Assembly: GCA_038324115.1 (NCBI GenBank)
Contig: JBBQHQ010000038.1
Span: forward strand, 1 to 18,246
Direction of reading: 5' to 3'
Length of the DNA stretch: 18,246 nt
From: Gaiellasilicea sp038324115
GTDB taxonomy: Bacteria; Actinomycetota; Thermoleophilia; Gaiellales; Gaiellaceae
Shown here: positions 1-7,132 of the stretch, one piece after another
Numbering within the stretch: position 1 is the first letter of the stretch
Layout: every line of letters starts with the position of its first letter
Made by a program: the position numbers and the translations under genes
The notes under the pieces: generated by a model
Databases searched by the model: none
Seen by the model: the letters and a program-made list of their open reading frames with translations, nothing else
Told to the model about the DNA's origin: nothing

Positions 1-248
1 AGCGCGTCTGCCGTGGCTGCGCCGATCGCCGCGAAGCGCTTCGGCGAGCCGGTCAGCCGGCGCCGCAGCTCCCGGGCGCCGTTCGCGCTCGTGACGATCA
101 CCCAGTCGTAGCCGGAGGCGTCCACCGGCTCGTCACCGAGCGGCTCGACCTCGATCAGGGGGCAGTGCACGACCTCGTGGCGCAGGGCGCGGAGACCGTG
201 GGCAAGCTCCTCCTCCTGCCCCCGCGGGCGGGTGACGATGATCCTCAC
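1..248 (-). CDS. hemD: Uroporphyrinogen-III synthase, N-terminal part (cut by window edge)
   Basis: Uroporphyrinogen-III synthase closes and rearranges hydroxymethylbilane to uroporphyrinogen III, in the cytoplasm, directly after HemC. Only about 82 codons are visible. The protein begins VRIIVTRPRGQEEELAHGLR, and the early I-V-T-R-P sequence followed by a helix is the usual HemD opening. Further on comes YDWVIVTSANGAREL, matching the family's D-W-(I/V)-(I/V)-x-T-S-x-N-G/A-V/A signature. The GTG start (246-248) overlaps the hemC stop codon in a GTGA junction, so the two are probably translationally coupled. The C-terminal two thirds lie outside the window, so whether the gene is intact or fused to another domain (HemD is sometimes fused to a methyltransferase) cannot be seen. 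Confidence 0.88.
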   Translation of the reverse strand, partial: MRIIVTRPRGQEEELAHGLRALRHEVVHCPLIEVEPLGDEPVDASGYDWVIVTSANGARELRRRLTGSPKRFAAIGAATADA

Positions 249-1069
249 CGCGCCGCGGCGACGAGCTCGGCGGCGACGGACTCCGGGTCGATCCCGGAGC
301 GCCGCTCGATCCATGCGCCGTCCTCGTCGGCGACGAGCGCCCACAGGGTCTCGCCGTCGTGGTGCGCGGCGACGGGCGCCAGGCAGCCGCCGCCGACGAG
401 CGCGACGCAACGCCGCTCAGCCTCGACCCGCCTGCGGGTCTCGGCGTCGTCGGCGTGGGCGACGAGCGCCTCCTCGCCGGCTCGCACCTGGAGCGCGAGC
501 GCGCCCTGGGCGGCCTCCGGGAGCATCACGTCCGGCTCGAACCGGTGCCCGATCTCGGCCTCGAGCCCGAGCCGCTCGAGCCCGCAGGCCGCGAGCACGA
601 TCGCGTCGAGGCCGCGCTCGCCGCGCTTCCGCAGCCGGGTGTCGATGTTCCCGCGCAACGGTTCGATCGAGAGCGCCGGCTCCAGCGCGAGCAGCTGCGC
701 CCGGCGCCGGACCGAGGCGGTGCCGATCCGCATCCCGGGACGAATCTCCTCCGCGCCGCAGAGCGCGTCGCGAGGGTCCTCGCGCGGCGGGTAGGCGCCG
801 ACGGCGAGCCCGTCGGTGTCGGTCGAGGTCATGTCCTTCGCGGAGTGGACGGCGACGTCGATCCGGCCGGCCAGGAGCGCCTCCTCCAGCTCCTTGACGA
901 AGACGCCGCGCTCGCCGATCTGCCCGAACGGCTTCGTGCGGTCGCGGTCGCCCGCGGTCGTGATCGGCACGAGCGCGATCTCGATCCCGGGTCCACGCAG
1001 CGCCTCTGCGGCGCGCTCGGCCTGGGTGAGAGCGAGCCTACTGCCGCGGGAGCCGACGCGGATGAGCAC
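245..1069 (-). CDS. hemC: Hydroxymethylbilane synthase (porphobilinogen deaminase)
   Basis: Joins four porphobilinogen molecules into hydroxymethylbilane using a covalent dipyrromethane cofactor; cytoplasmic heme/tetrapyrrole pathway. The 274-aa protein opens with IRVGSRGSRLALTQAE, the family N-terminus. It carries HSAKDMTS (usual HSLKDxPT, with the catalytic Asp), the arginine-rich GTASVRRRAQL stretch, and GGGCLAPVAA near the C-terminus, where Cys229 is the expected cofactor attachment residue. It is a little shorter than the common 300-315 aa. The start is GTG (1067-1069), with a purine-rich GAGGGGAG upstream as a possible ribosome site. A 132-bp spacer separates it from hemA upstream, and it overlaps hemD by 4 nt downstream. 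Confidence 0.96.
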   Translation of the reverse strand: MLIRVGSRGSRLALTQAERAAEALRGPGIEIALVPITTAGDRDRTKPFGQIGERGVFVKELEEALLAGRIDVAVHSAKDMTSTDTDGLAVGAYPPREDPRDALCGAEEIRPGMRIGTASVRRRAQLLALEPALSIEPLRGNIDTRLRKRGERGLDAIVLAACGLERLGLEAEIGHRFEPDVMLPEAAQGALALQVRAGEEALVAHADDAETRRRVEAERRCVALVGGGCLAPVAAHHDGETLWALVADEDGAWIERRSGIDPESVAAELVAAAR

Positions 1070-1201
1070 AGCGGTGACGCGCTCCCCTCGAGACCGAGAA
1101 CGGCCGGGACTCGCCGCAGCCGCGCGGTGACGACGGCCGGATCCGGACGAACGCGGTCGGTGCCTGGAGCGGCAGCGGACGACTTGCGAGATACCTCGTG
1201 C
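1070..1201 (-). other. hemA-hemC spacer
   Basis: This 132-bp spacer is the widest gap in the long minus-strand gene run, where most neighbours overlap. I see no convincing small gene in it. Just after the hemA stop there is a short inverted repeat, CGAG-ATAC-CTCG (1187-1198). A 4-bp stem with a 4-nt loop and no following T run is too weak to call a terminator. A purine-rich GAGGGGAG lies upstream of the hemC GTG. The spacer could hold a promoter or processing site for hemCD, but no clear -35/-10 pair was found. Confidence 0.35.
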
Positions 1202-2440
1202 TCACGTCTGCCTCTTCTCCTCACCTAGGCCGAACAGGTGCCGGACGACGTCAGCATAGATCACCCCATCGGCTGCCGCGGCTGCCTCTTTCATCCGAAT
1301 CGTGGGCAGGTGCAGGAGCTTCGCGAGGATCTGCGAGGTGACGGATTCGACGTGCAGCCGCTCCCGCTCGGAGAGGCGCGAGCCCGCGCGCGCCAGCTCG
1401 CTGTCGCGGATCTCCTCGACGAGCGCACGGAGCGAGGCGATCGTCGGGACGACGTCGAGCGAGGCGTGCCACTCGCGGAAGCGGTCGCTCTCGACCGCGA
1501 CCAGGCGCTCGGCGCGCGCGGCCTCGCTGCGGCGGCCGCTCATGGTCTCGGCGACGACGGCCTCGAGGTCGTCCATGTCGTAGAGGAAGCAGCCATCGAG
1601 CCCGTTGATCGCGGGGTCGAGGTCGCGCGGGACGGCGAGGTCGACGAGCAGGAGCGGCCGGCCTCGCCGCTCGCGGAGGGCCCGGGCGACGTCCTCGCGG
1701 CCGAGGATCGTTCCGGGCGCGCTCGTCGAGGCGACGACGACGTCGGACTCCACGAGCTCGCGGCCGAGGTCGTCGAGCGAGACGGCAACGGCGCCGAACT
1801 GCGCGGCGAGCGCCTCGCCGTGCTCGCCCGTCCGGTTGGCGACGGCGCCGATCACCGCTCCGCGGGAGACCAGGTTGCGGGCGGTCAGCTCGCTCATCTT
1901 CCCGGCGCCGAGCAGGAGCACGCGCTTGCCCTTCAGGTTCTCGAACACCTGCTGCGCCAGCGCCGCCCCGGCGGCCGGGACGGATGCGGGGCTCTCGGCG
2001 ATCGCCGTCTCGACGCGGACGCGGCGCCCGATGTGGAGGGCCTGCCGGAAGAGCCGGTCGAGGAACGGTCCGGTCGCGCCCTGCTCGTAGGCGGCGCGGA
2101 CCTGGCCGAGGATCTCGCCTTCGCCGGGGACGAGCGAGTCGAGCCCGCCGGCGACGCGGAAGAGGTGGAGGGCGGCGGCCTCGTCGCCGAGCCGGTAGAG
2201 AACAGCCGCGAGCTCGTCCGAGCGGTCGCCCGCGATCCGCGTCAGCGTCTCGACGGCCTCCTGCCCGGCGTCCTCGGGTCGAGCAAGATAGAGCTCCGTC
2301 CGGTTGCAGGTCGAGAGCACCACCGCCTCGTGGCCCAGCTCGGCGGCGAGAGCCGCGGCCACCTCCGGCGCGAGCGCGACCTTCTCGCGCAGCTCGACCG
2401 GGGCGTTGTGGTGGGAGACGCCGACGAGGGTGAGCTTCAT
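1202..2440 (-). CDS. hemA: Glutamyl-tRNA reductase
   Basis: Reduces glutamyl-tRNA(Glu) with NADPH to glutamate-1-semialdehyde, the first committed step of C5-pathway tetrapyrrole synthesis. The 412-aa product has the family order. The N-terminal catalytic domain contains GVSHHNAPVELREKV and STCNRTELY, with the nucleophile Cys45. The signature GLDSLVPGEGEILGQV follows. A Rossmann NADPH domain contains LLLGAGKMSELTARNL. The C-terminal helical dimerisation domain ends HLFGLGEEKRQT. The reading frame stays open far upstream, but the ATG at 2438-2440 (MKLTLVGVSHHN) fits the family start and overlaps the hemX stop as ATGA. Gene order hemX-hemA-hemC-hemD matches the classical Gram-positive hem cluster. 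HemX-like proteins affect HemA level in Bacillus; that role here is inference. Confidence 0.97.
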   Translation of the reverse strand: MKLTLVGVSHHNAPVELREKVALAPEVAAALAAELGHEAVVLSTCNRTELYLARPEDAGQEAVETLTRIAGDRSDELAAVLYRLGDEAAALHLFRVAGGLDSLVPGEGEILGQVRAAYEQGATGPFLDRLFRQALHIGRRVRVETAIAESPASVPAAGAALAQQVFENLKGKRVLLLGAGKMSELTARNLVSRGAVIGAVANRTGEHGEALAAQFGAVAVSLDDLGRELVESDVVVASTSAPGTILGREDVARALRERRGRPLLLVDLAVPRDLDPAINGLDGCFLYDMDDLEAVVAETMSGRRSEAARAERLVAVESDRFREWHASLDVVPTIASLRALVEEIRDSELARAGSRLSERERLHVESVTSQILAKLLHLPTIRMKEAAAAADGVIYADVVRHLFGLGEEKRQT

Positions 2441-3204
2441 GCGAAATGGGTGATCGGGAGGACGACGGCGACGAGCGCGAAGCCCGCGAGGTTGAGGAGC
2501 GCCGCGCGGCGGCCGCGCCAGCCCTCGTGGCGGAGGACGAGCAAGGCGGTGTAGACGGTGAGGATCGCAAGCGTCACGGCCATGGCGAGGTCGAAGTCGC
2601 CACGCTGGAAGCGGGCGGCGCCGACGCCGATCCCGAGCGCGAGCAGGCCGAGCGCGGCGGCGACCGACCGCGCGGCGAGCCGGTCGAGCGCGTCGAGCGG
2701 CGGGACTCGGACGCGGAGCAGCGTGCGGTCGTGCCGCTTCAGGCGCCGCTCCTGCCAGACGTAGAGGCCGGCCATCCCGGCGGCGAGCGTCAGGCTCGCG
2801 AAGCCGGCGAGCATCAGGCCGACGTGGAAGGCGAGCACGACGCCCGAGTCGTCGCCGCGGTCGAGGCCGGTGCCGCCGCCGGCCCAGGCGAGCGCGAAGA
2901 GCACGGCCGCGACCGGCATCACGATCAGCCCGAGGAGGCGGTAGCGCGGCCTGCAGCCCCAGATCAGATAGGCGCCGACGACGAGCCAGACGAAGAGGTT
3001 GAGCGAGCCGGCCCACGAGCCCCAGGGGAAGCCGTCGGCGGTCGCGACCTGGCCGACGAGGAGCGCCGTCTGCGCGGTCCAGCCGAGCCGGACGCCCCAC
3101 GTGCCGAGCCGGCCCGCGAGCCCGGGCCCGCGCAGCTCGCCCGCGTAGGCGACCGCGGCCTCACCGTAGGCGAGCAGGGCCGGGACGACGAGCAGCTCAG
3201 ACAT
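2437..3204 (-). CDS. hemX: HemX/CcsA-type multi-pass cytochrome c assembly membrane protein
   Basis: A 255-aa integral membrane protein with about eight hydrophobic segments, placed between ccmD and hemA. The stretch VVLAFHVGLMLAGFASLTLA, continuing into a GLYVWQERRLK loop, is typical of the HemX/CcsA branch of the cytochrome c assembly family, whose conserved His in the AFHV helix is a possible heme ligand. It lacks the W-rich WGxWWxWD loop that the adjacent CcmC has, which favours HemX over a full System II CcsA heme-delivery protein. In Bacillus, HemX lowers HemA abundance; other family members handle heme for cytochrome c. Its ATG (3202-3204) overlaps the ccmD end by 8 nt, and its TGA overlaps the hemA start. 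The membrane family is well supported; the exact role is not. Confidence 0.82.
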   Translation of the reverse strand: MSELLVVPALLAYGEAAVAYAGELRGPGLAGRLGTWGVRLGWTAQTALLVGQVATADGFPWGSWAGSLNLFVWLVVGAYLIWGCRPRYRLLGLIVMPVAAVLFALAWAGGGTGLDRGDDSGVVLAFHVGLMLAGFASLTLAAGMAGLYVWQERRLKRHDRTLLRVRVPPLDALDRLAARSVAAALGLLALGIGVGAARFQRGDFDLAMAVTLAILTVYTALLVLRHEGWRGRRAALLNLAGFALVAVVLPITHFA

Positions 3205-3352
3205 CGGTCCGGCGCGAGCGCGCCAGCTCAGCGAGCTCGGCCGTCTCCCGCTCGAGCCGGGAGAGCTTCGCCGCGATGATCACGACGTAGACGAGGATCG
3301 TCAGGAAGACGATCCCGTAGGCGGCCGCCGTGTACTTCTCCCCGGAACTCAT
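3197..3352 (-). CDS. ccmD: CcmD-like small single-pass membrane protein
   Basis: A 51-codon gene, easily missed because of its size. The protein runs MSSGEKYTAAAYGIVFLTIL and continues as a single hydrophobic helix (about residues 11-28), then a charged heptad-like tail, KLSRLERETAELAELARSRR. Size, one N-terminal membrane helix followed by a basic/acidic coiled tail, and location directly after ccmC all fit CcmD, the small subunit that helps release holo-CcmE from the CcmABC complex in System I cytochrome c maturation. The stop overlaps the start of the HemX-like gene (GATGTCTGAGC), so translation is coupled. The 10-nt gap to ccmC contains no Shine-Dalgarno sequence. Sequence conservation in CcmD is low, so the call rests on size, topology and context. 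Confidence 0.82.
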   Translation of the reverse strand: MSSGEKYTAAAYGIVFLTILVYVVIIAAKLSRLERETAELAELARSRRTDV

Positions 3353-3362
3353 TGGAGGGGGC

Positions 3363-4055
3363 TCATGCGGTCAGCGCTTCCCGCAGCTCGCGCAGGTTCT
3401 CGTCCAGTCGCTTGCCGACGAGCTCGACGCGGTAGAGCGCGTACGCGAGCGTCGTGATCGCAACCCAGGCGATGCAGAAGGTCAGAAACATCGTCCCCGT
3501 CATCTGCGGCCCGTCCCGGGTGAACGTGGTCGGGTGGATGAAGTCCTCCGCCAGCCGGATCGCCAGGAAGCTGACGGGGATCAGAACGACGCCGAAGAGC
3601 GCGTAGACAGCGGAGATGTTCGCGCGGCGCGGGCCCTCCTCGATGGAGAAGCGGAGCATGAAGTAGGCCGAGTAGAAGAGGAAGAGGACGAGAAAGAGCA
3701 CGAGCTGCTTCGAGTCCCACACCCACCAGTGGCCCCAGGATGCCTTCGCCCAGATCGAGCCGGTCAGGAGCGTCATCGCGCCGAAGATCGTTCCCTGGTG
3801 GATCGCGACGTAGCTCTCGAGGTCGTAGCGTTCCTCCTTCTTCCAGAGCAGGAGCAGCGCCTTCAGCGCGCCCCAACCGAAGCAGGCGTACGCGGTGAGG
3901 GCGATCGGGACGTGGAAGTAGAAGATTCGCTGCGAGATTCCCTGGTCGGCGTCCTCGGGTGCGACGAAGAACGCGAAGACGATCGCGAGGCCGACGAGAG
4001 CGGCGGCTGCTGCTGCGATGAAGGGGACACGGTTACTCGGTGACGACGTACTCAA
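3363..4055 (-). CDS. ccmC: Cytochrome c maturation heme-handling membrane protein CcmC
   Basis: CcmC presents heme at the outer face of the membrane and loads it onto CcmE. The 230-aa protein has about six membrane helices and the tryptophan-rich signature WGHWWVWDSKQ (WGHWWVWD at residues 107-114). His48 in IFYFHVP and a second His in DFIHPTTF flank this loop, as expected for the family's axial heme ligands. The only plausible start is TTG (4053-4055), which gives a 23-nt overlap with the end of ccmB; no ATG or GTG lies near the expected N-terminus. CcmC is followed after 10 nt by ccmD. I see no ccmE, ccmF or ccmH in the window; they must lie elsewhere if System I is complete. Confidence 0.93.
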   Translation of the reverse strand: MSTSSPSNRVPFIAAAAAALVGLAIVFAFFVAPEDADQGISQRIFYFHVPIALTAYACFGWGALKALLLLWKKEERYDLESYVAIHQGTIFGAMTLLTGSIWAKASWGHWWVWDSKQLVLFLVLFLFYSAYFMLRFSIEEGPRRANISAVYALFGVVLIPVSFLAIRLAEDFIHPTTFTRDGPQMTGTMFLTFCIAWVAITTLAYALYRVELVGKRLDENLRELREALTA

Positions 4056-4671
4056 AGGACGCCCAGCACAGTATCGAGAAAAGGGCGTCGTACAGAGCGA
4101 GAAACCCCAGGTAGCCGCCAGGATCCGGCGCGATGCTGGCGCCGACCCCGCCGACGACGAGCGGGATCGCGAGCGGGAGGAAGAGGAGCGGCAGGATCAG
4201 CTCGCGCGTCCGGCTCGCGGCGGCCATCGCGGCGAGCAGCGTCCCGACCGCGCAGATCCCGATGTCGGCGAGGAGGACGCCGAGGATGGTGGCGCCGTCG
4301 ACGGGGGCGAAGAAGGCGGCGAAGGCGAGGAGGGCGACGACCTCGACGGCGGCCAGGAAGACGAAGACGGCCACGGCCTTGCCCAGCCAGATCGCGCTCC
4401 GGTCGATCGGCGCGAGCACGAGGCCCTCGAGCGCGTTGCTCTCCCGTTCGGGCGCCCAGGCGCGGGCGAGGCCGAGCAGCGCCGTGAAGACGAGGGCGAT
4501 CCAGAGCAGACCGCGCGCCGCGTCGTCGTCGGCCCCGGCCGGAAGCGCGAAGTGGAAGACGACGAGGATCGAGACGACGAAGAGGAGCATCGCCGGCAGC
4601 GTGTCCCGGGCCCGCAGCTCCAGCCGCAGGTCCTTCCGCGCGAGCGTCAGCACGTCGCTGAGGTAGCTCAT
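4033..4671 (-). CDS. ccmB: Cytochrome c maturation ABC transporter permease CcmB
   Basis: The membrane subunit of the CcmAB(CD) ABC complex, which uses ATP to release heme-loaded CcmE from CcmC. The 212-aa protein begins with an amphipathic segment, LARKDLRLELRARDTLPAML, then six hydrophobic helices; the E-x-R-x-R-(D/E) stretch before the first helix is usual in CcmB. Further in are the charged loop RAWAPERESNALEGLVLAPIDR and the glycine/proline-rich helix ILPLLFLPLAIPLVVGG, both typical of the family. The ATG (4669-4671) lies just downstream of a 94-bp spacer containing two palindromic sites, which separates it from ccmA. The end overlaps ccmC. Confidence 0.94.
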   Translation of the reverse strand: MSYLSDVLTLARKDLRLELRARDTLPAMLLFVVSILVVFHFALPAGADDDAARGLLWIALVFTALLGLARAWAPERESNALEGLVLAPIDRSAIWLGKAVAVFVFLAAVEVVALLAFAAFFAPVDGATILGVLLADIGICAVGTLLAAMAAASRTRELILPLLFLPLAIPLVVGGVGASIAPDPGGYLGFLALYDALFSILCWASFEYVVTE

Positions 4672-4686
4672 CCGGCCGTCTCCGCG

Positions 4687-4752
4687 GGACGTGTCCGATG
4701 CTTAAAGCGTCCGGCGGCCACCGAGGCCGATGCTTTAAGCCTCGGACGTGTC
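4687..4752. promoter_or_regulatory. Paired near-palindromic sites between ccmA and ccmB (candidate double operator)
   Basis: Two related 19-20 bp sites lie in the only long gap between the ccm genes: CCGATGCTTAAAGCGTCCGG (4695-4714) and CCGATGCTTTAAGCCTCGG (4727-4745). Each is nearly palindromic around an AT core (GCTTAAAGC centred at 4704, GCTTTAAGC centred at 4736), and the two centres are 32 bp apart, about three helical turns. A direct repeat GGACGTGTC (4687-4695 and 4744-4752) borders the pair. The layout is that of a cooperative repressor or activator binding region, 15-80 bp upstream of the ccmB ATG. Because the cores are also inverted repeats of each other, a transcript hairpin (9-bp core stem) is an alternative. 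No clear -35/-10 pair was identified. Confidence 0.55.
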
Positions 4753-4765
4753 GTGGATGGACAGG

Positions 4766-5350
4766 TCACGCCAGCACCAGCCTTTGGGTCGCGAGCGCCT
4801 CGACCCGGGCCGGGTCGTGGGTGGAGAGGACGACGGTGCGCTCGCCGAGCAGCTCCGCGAGCTGGCGGTCGAGGAGGGCGGCTCCGTCCGCGTCGAGCGC
4901 CGTGAACGGCTCGTCGAGGACGAGCAGGTCGGGATCGTGCAGCAGCGCGCGGCAGAGCGCGAGCCGCTGCAGCATCCCGCGCGAGTAGGAGCCGCTTCGC
5001 TGATTCCGGGCCTCCCAGAGGCCGTAGCGCTCGAGCAGCATCCCCACGCGCTCGCGGCGCTCGGGCACCCGGTAGAGACGGCCGTAGAGGTCGAGGTTCT
5101 CCGTTCCGGTCAGGTCGCGGTAGACGAGCGGCTCGTGGGCGAGGTAGCCCAGCCGTCCCCGCTCGGCCTCGACCGCCAGCGTCCCGCGCGACGGCGCGGC
5201 CAGCCCGGCGAGGAGCCGGAGGAGCGTCGTCTTCCCCGAGCCGTTCGCTCCCGTCACGACGACGAGCTCCCCTCTCGCCACGGTGAGGTCGAGCGGCCGG
5301 AGCGCCCGCTTGCGGCCGTAGCGCTTCTCCAGCGCCGTGGCCGAGATCAT
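4766..5350 (-). CDS. ccmA: Heme ABC transporter ATP-binding protein CcmA
   Basis: The ATPase of the CcmAB cytochrome c maturation complex. The 194-aa protein is the expected short ABC domain. It has Walker A GANGSGKT (34-41), a Q-loop region LGYLAHEPLVYRDLTGTENL, the signature YSRGMLQRLALCRALLHDP (122-140), Walker B LLVLDEPFTALD (142-153) and the switch His178 in STHDP. The family usually has LSAGQ; here the signature is YSRGM. The ATG (5348-5350) overlaps the stop of the UbiA gene (ATGA). Position before ccmB, ccmC and ccmD supports CcmA over a generic ABC ATPase, although the 94-bp spacer before ccmB is unusual in this otherwise overlapping set. Confidence 0.92.
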   Translation of the reverse strand: MISATALEKRYGRKRALRPLDLTVARGELVVVTGANGSGKTTLLRLLAGLAAPSRGTLAVEAERGRLGYLAHEPLVYRDLTGTENLDLYGRLYRVPERRERVGMLLERYGLWEARNQRSGSYSRGMLQRLALCRALLHDPDLLVLDEPFTALDADGAALLDRQLAELLGERTVVLSTHDPARVEALATQRLVLA

Positions 5351-6213
5351 CGCGCCAGCACGTCCCCGAGCACGAATGCGAAGAAGGCGATGCTGATCAG
5401 GCCGTTCGCGGTGAAGAAGGCGGCGTCGAGCCGGCGGAGGTCGCCTGGTCTGACCAGCGTGTGCTCCCAGAGGAGGAGCGCCGCCACGACCGCGACCCCT
5501 ACCCAGTAGGTCACGCCGACGTCGAGCCCCAGCCCGGCGACGGCGAAGAGGGCGACGGCGACCGCGTGGAAGGCGCGCGCCCCGGCGAAGGCGCCTCGCT
5601 CGCCGAAGCGGACGGCCCAGGACGCGAGCCCCTCGGCCCGGTCGTGCTCGACGTCGAAGAGCGAGTAGAAGAGGTCGAAGCCGGCGACCCAGAGAGCGAC
5701 TCCGAGACCGATCGCCCACGCCTCCCAGGGGGCGCTGCCCGTCACCGCGAGCCACGCCGCCGCCGGCGCGAGTCCCAGCGAGGCTCCCAGCCAGAGGTGG
5801 CAGAGCCAGGTGAACCGCTTCAGGTACGGGTAAACGACGAAGAGGACGACCGGGACGGGCCAGAGCCAGCGCACGACCGGCTCGAGCTGGAAGACGGCGA
5901 CGAGGAAGAGGGCGAGCGCCGCCCCCGCGAGCCCGACTGCCTGCGCCCTCGTCACGAGCCCGGCCGGAAGCTCCCGCGTCGCCGTCCGCGGGTTGACCGC
6001 GTCGAGCTCGGCGTCGATCAGCCGGTTCAGCGTCATCGCGAGCGTCCGCGCCCCGACCATCGCGAGCGTGACCCAGAGCCAGTCGTGGGCCGAGGGGACC
6101 TCGCCGACCGCCAGCAGCATCCCGACGTACGCGAACGGGAGCGCGAAGACCGTGTGCTCGAGCTTGACGAGCCCGGCGAACCGTCGGGGCAGGCTCACGG
6201 TGGTCCCGCTCAC
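5347..6213 (-). CDS. UbiA-family prenyltransferase, MqnP-like
   Basis: A 288-aa integral membrane prenyltransferase with eight to nine hydrophobic helices. It shows both Asp-rich prenyl-diphosphate/Mg2+ sites: NRLIDAELD (63-71) followed by NPRTATRELPAG, and DLFYSLFDVEHD (180-191). The NPRTAxRELPAG continuation is characteristic of the 4-hydroxybenzoate/futalosine-route (MqnP-type) branch rather than heme O synthase, so a role in menaquinone synthesis is the best guess. The start is GTG (6211-6213), overlapping the mogA stop as GTGA; the stop overlaps ccmA. Its position before the ccm genes groups respiratory quinone and cytochrome functions. Heme O synthase (CtaB/CyoE) was considered because of the nearby hem genes, but the motif fits less well. 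Confidence 0.85.
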   Translation of the reverse strand: MSGTTVSLPRRFAGLVKLEHTVFALPFAYVGMLLAVGEVPSAHDWLWVTLAMVGARTLAMTLNRLIDAELDAVNPRTATRELPAGLVTRAQAVGLAGAALALFLVAVFQLEPVVRWLWPVPVVLFVVYPYLKRFTWLCHLWLGASLGLAPAAAWLAVTGSAPWEAWAIGLGVALWVAGFDLFYSLFDVEHDRAEGLASWAVRFGERGAFAGARAFHAVAVALFAVAGLGLDVGVTYWVGVAVVAALLLWEHTLVRPGDLRRLDAAFFTANGLISIAFFAFVLGDVLAR

Positions 6214-6689
6214 GTCTGCCGGTGGCGGGTGTCGGCGCCGGCCAGGAGGCCGAGCGCGTGGCCGAGGGCAGGGAGCAGGACGGCGAAGCCGTCGCGGCAG
6301 CCACCCGGCGAGCCGGGCAGGTTGACGACGAGCGTGCTCCCGTGGATCCCGGCCACCCCGCGCGAGAGGAGCGCGTGCGGCGTCCTGGCGATCGAGTCGG
6401 CCCGGATCGCCTCGGCGATCCCCGGCGCCTCCCGGTCGATCACGGAGCGGGTCGCCTCGGGGGTGACGTCGCGCGGGGCGACGCCCGTCCCGCCCGTGGT
6501 CAGGACGACGGCCGCCTCGTCCGCGAGCTCGACGATCGCCGCGGCGATCGCGTCTGCCTCGTCCGGCACGGCCACGCGGGCGACGTCGTACCCCTCGCCG
6601 GCGAGCAGGCCCGCAAGCAGGTCTCCGCTCGCGTCCTCCCGGGTCCCGGCCACGACCCCGTCCGAGACGGTCAGCACCGCGGCCTTCAC
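6210..6689 (-). CDS. mogA: Molybdopterin adenylyltransferase family protein (MogA/MoaB)
   Basis: Activates molybdopterin by adenylylation before metal insertion by MoeA. The 159-aa single-domain protein has AAVLTVSDGVVAGTREDASG at the start, VVLTTGGTGVAPRDVTPEAT (TTGGTG at 64-69) as the molybdopterin-binding signature, and VVNLPGSPGG near the end. Length and motifs match the MogA/MoaB family; separating MogA from MoaB from sequence alone is uncertain. The GTG start (6687-6689) overlaps the moaC stop and its own stop overlaps the UbiA gene. Mycobacteria also place a moaB gene (moaB2) directly after mprAB-pepD, which resembles the locus just upstream here. Confidence 0.93.
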   Translation of the reverse strand: MKAAVLTVSDGVVAGTREDASGDLLAGLLAGEGYDVARVAVPDEADAIAAAIVELADEAAVVLTTGGTGVAPRDVTPEATRSVIDREAPGIAEAIRADSIARTPHALLSRGVAGIHGSTLVVNLPGSPGGCRDGFAVLLPALGHALGLLAGADTRHRQT

Positions 6690-7132
6690 ACCGGCTCCTT
6701 CGTCTTCTCGACGAGCTGGATCTCGGAAACGACCATCCCCTTGTCCACGGCCTTCGCCATGTCGTAGACCGTCAGCGCCGCGACCGAGACCGCGACCAGG
6801 GCCTCCATCTCGACGCCGGTCTGCGCCACGATCTCCGCCGTGGCGGTGATCTCGACGGAGCTCTCGCGGACCTCGAGCGTGACGGCCACGGAGGAGAGCG
6901 CGAGCGGGTGGCAGAGCGGGATCAGGTCGCTCGTCCGCTTCGCCGCCATGATCCCGGCAAGCTGTGCCGTCGTCAGCGCGTCGCCCTTGGGCAGATCGTG
7001 GAGGCGCTGCGCCGTCTCCGGCGCCATCTGGACGCTGCCCCGGGCGACCGCGCGCCGCCGGGAGAGCGGCTTCGCCCCCACGTCGACCATGCGGACCGCG
7101 CCGGTGCCGTCGACGTGCGAGAGGTCGTTCAC
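6686..7132 (-). CDS. moaC: Cyclic pyranopterin monophosphate synthase MoaC
   Basis: MoaC converts the MoaA product (3',8-cyclo-7,8-dihydro-GTP) to cyclic pyranopterin monophosphate in molybdenum cofactor synthesis. The 148-aa protein starts VNDLSHVDGTGAVRMVDVGA. It has KRTSDLIPLCHPL (65-77), with the family's active-site CHPL, TGVEMEALVAV, and YDMAKAVDKGM with catalytic Asp and Lys. A longer in-frame extension exists upstream, but the GTG at 7130-7132 gives the standard MoaC N-terminus and a 4-nt GTGA overlap with the otsA stop, so I use that start. MoaA is not in the window; moeA is about 8 kb to the right on the same strand. Confidence 0.95.
   Translation of the reverse strand: MNDLSHVDGTGAVRMVDVGAKPLSRRRAVARGSVQMAPETAQRLHDLPKGDALTTAQLAGIMAAKRTSDLIPLCHPLALSSVAVTLEVRESSVEITATAEIVAQTGVEMEALVAVSVAALTVYDMAKAVDKGMVVSEIQLVEKTKEPV

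Noticed and set aside
1187..1198. Short hairpin after hemA considered as a terminator
   Set aside because: Only a 4-bp stem and no T run; hemC and hemD continue the same pathway downstream.
829..1224. Minus-strand open frame covering the hemA-hemC gap and the start of hemC
   Set aside because: Its product is Arg/Ser/Pro-rich low-complexity sequence in a different frame from hemC, has no family motif, and is explained by GC-rich codon bias on overlapping frames.
3353..3362. CCCCCTCC just before the ccmD start on its coding strand, resembling an anti-Shine-Dalgarno sequence
   Set aside because: Too short and GC-biased to carry meaning; ccmD is probably reached by coupling with ccmC.
5347..6213. 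Heme O synthase (ctaB/cyoE) for the UbiA-family gene
   Set aside because: The NRLIDAELDAVNPRTATREL motif fits the 4-hydroxybenzoate/MqnP branch better; proximity to hem genes alone is not enough.
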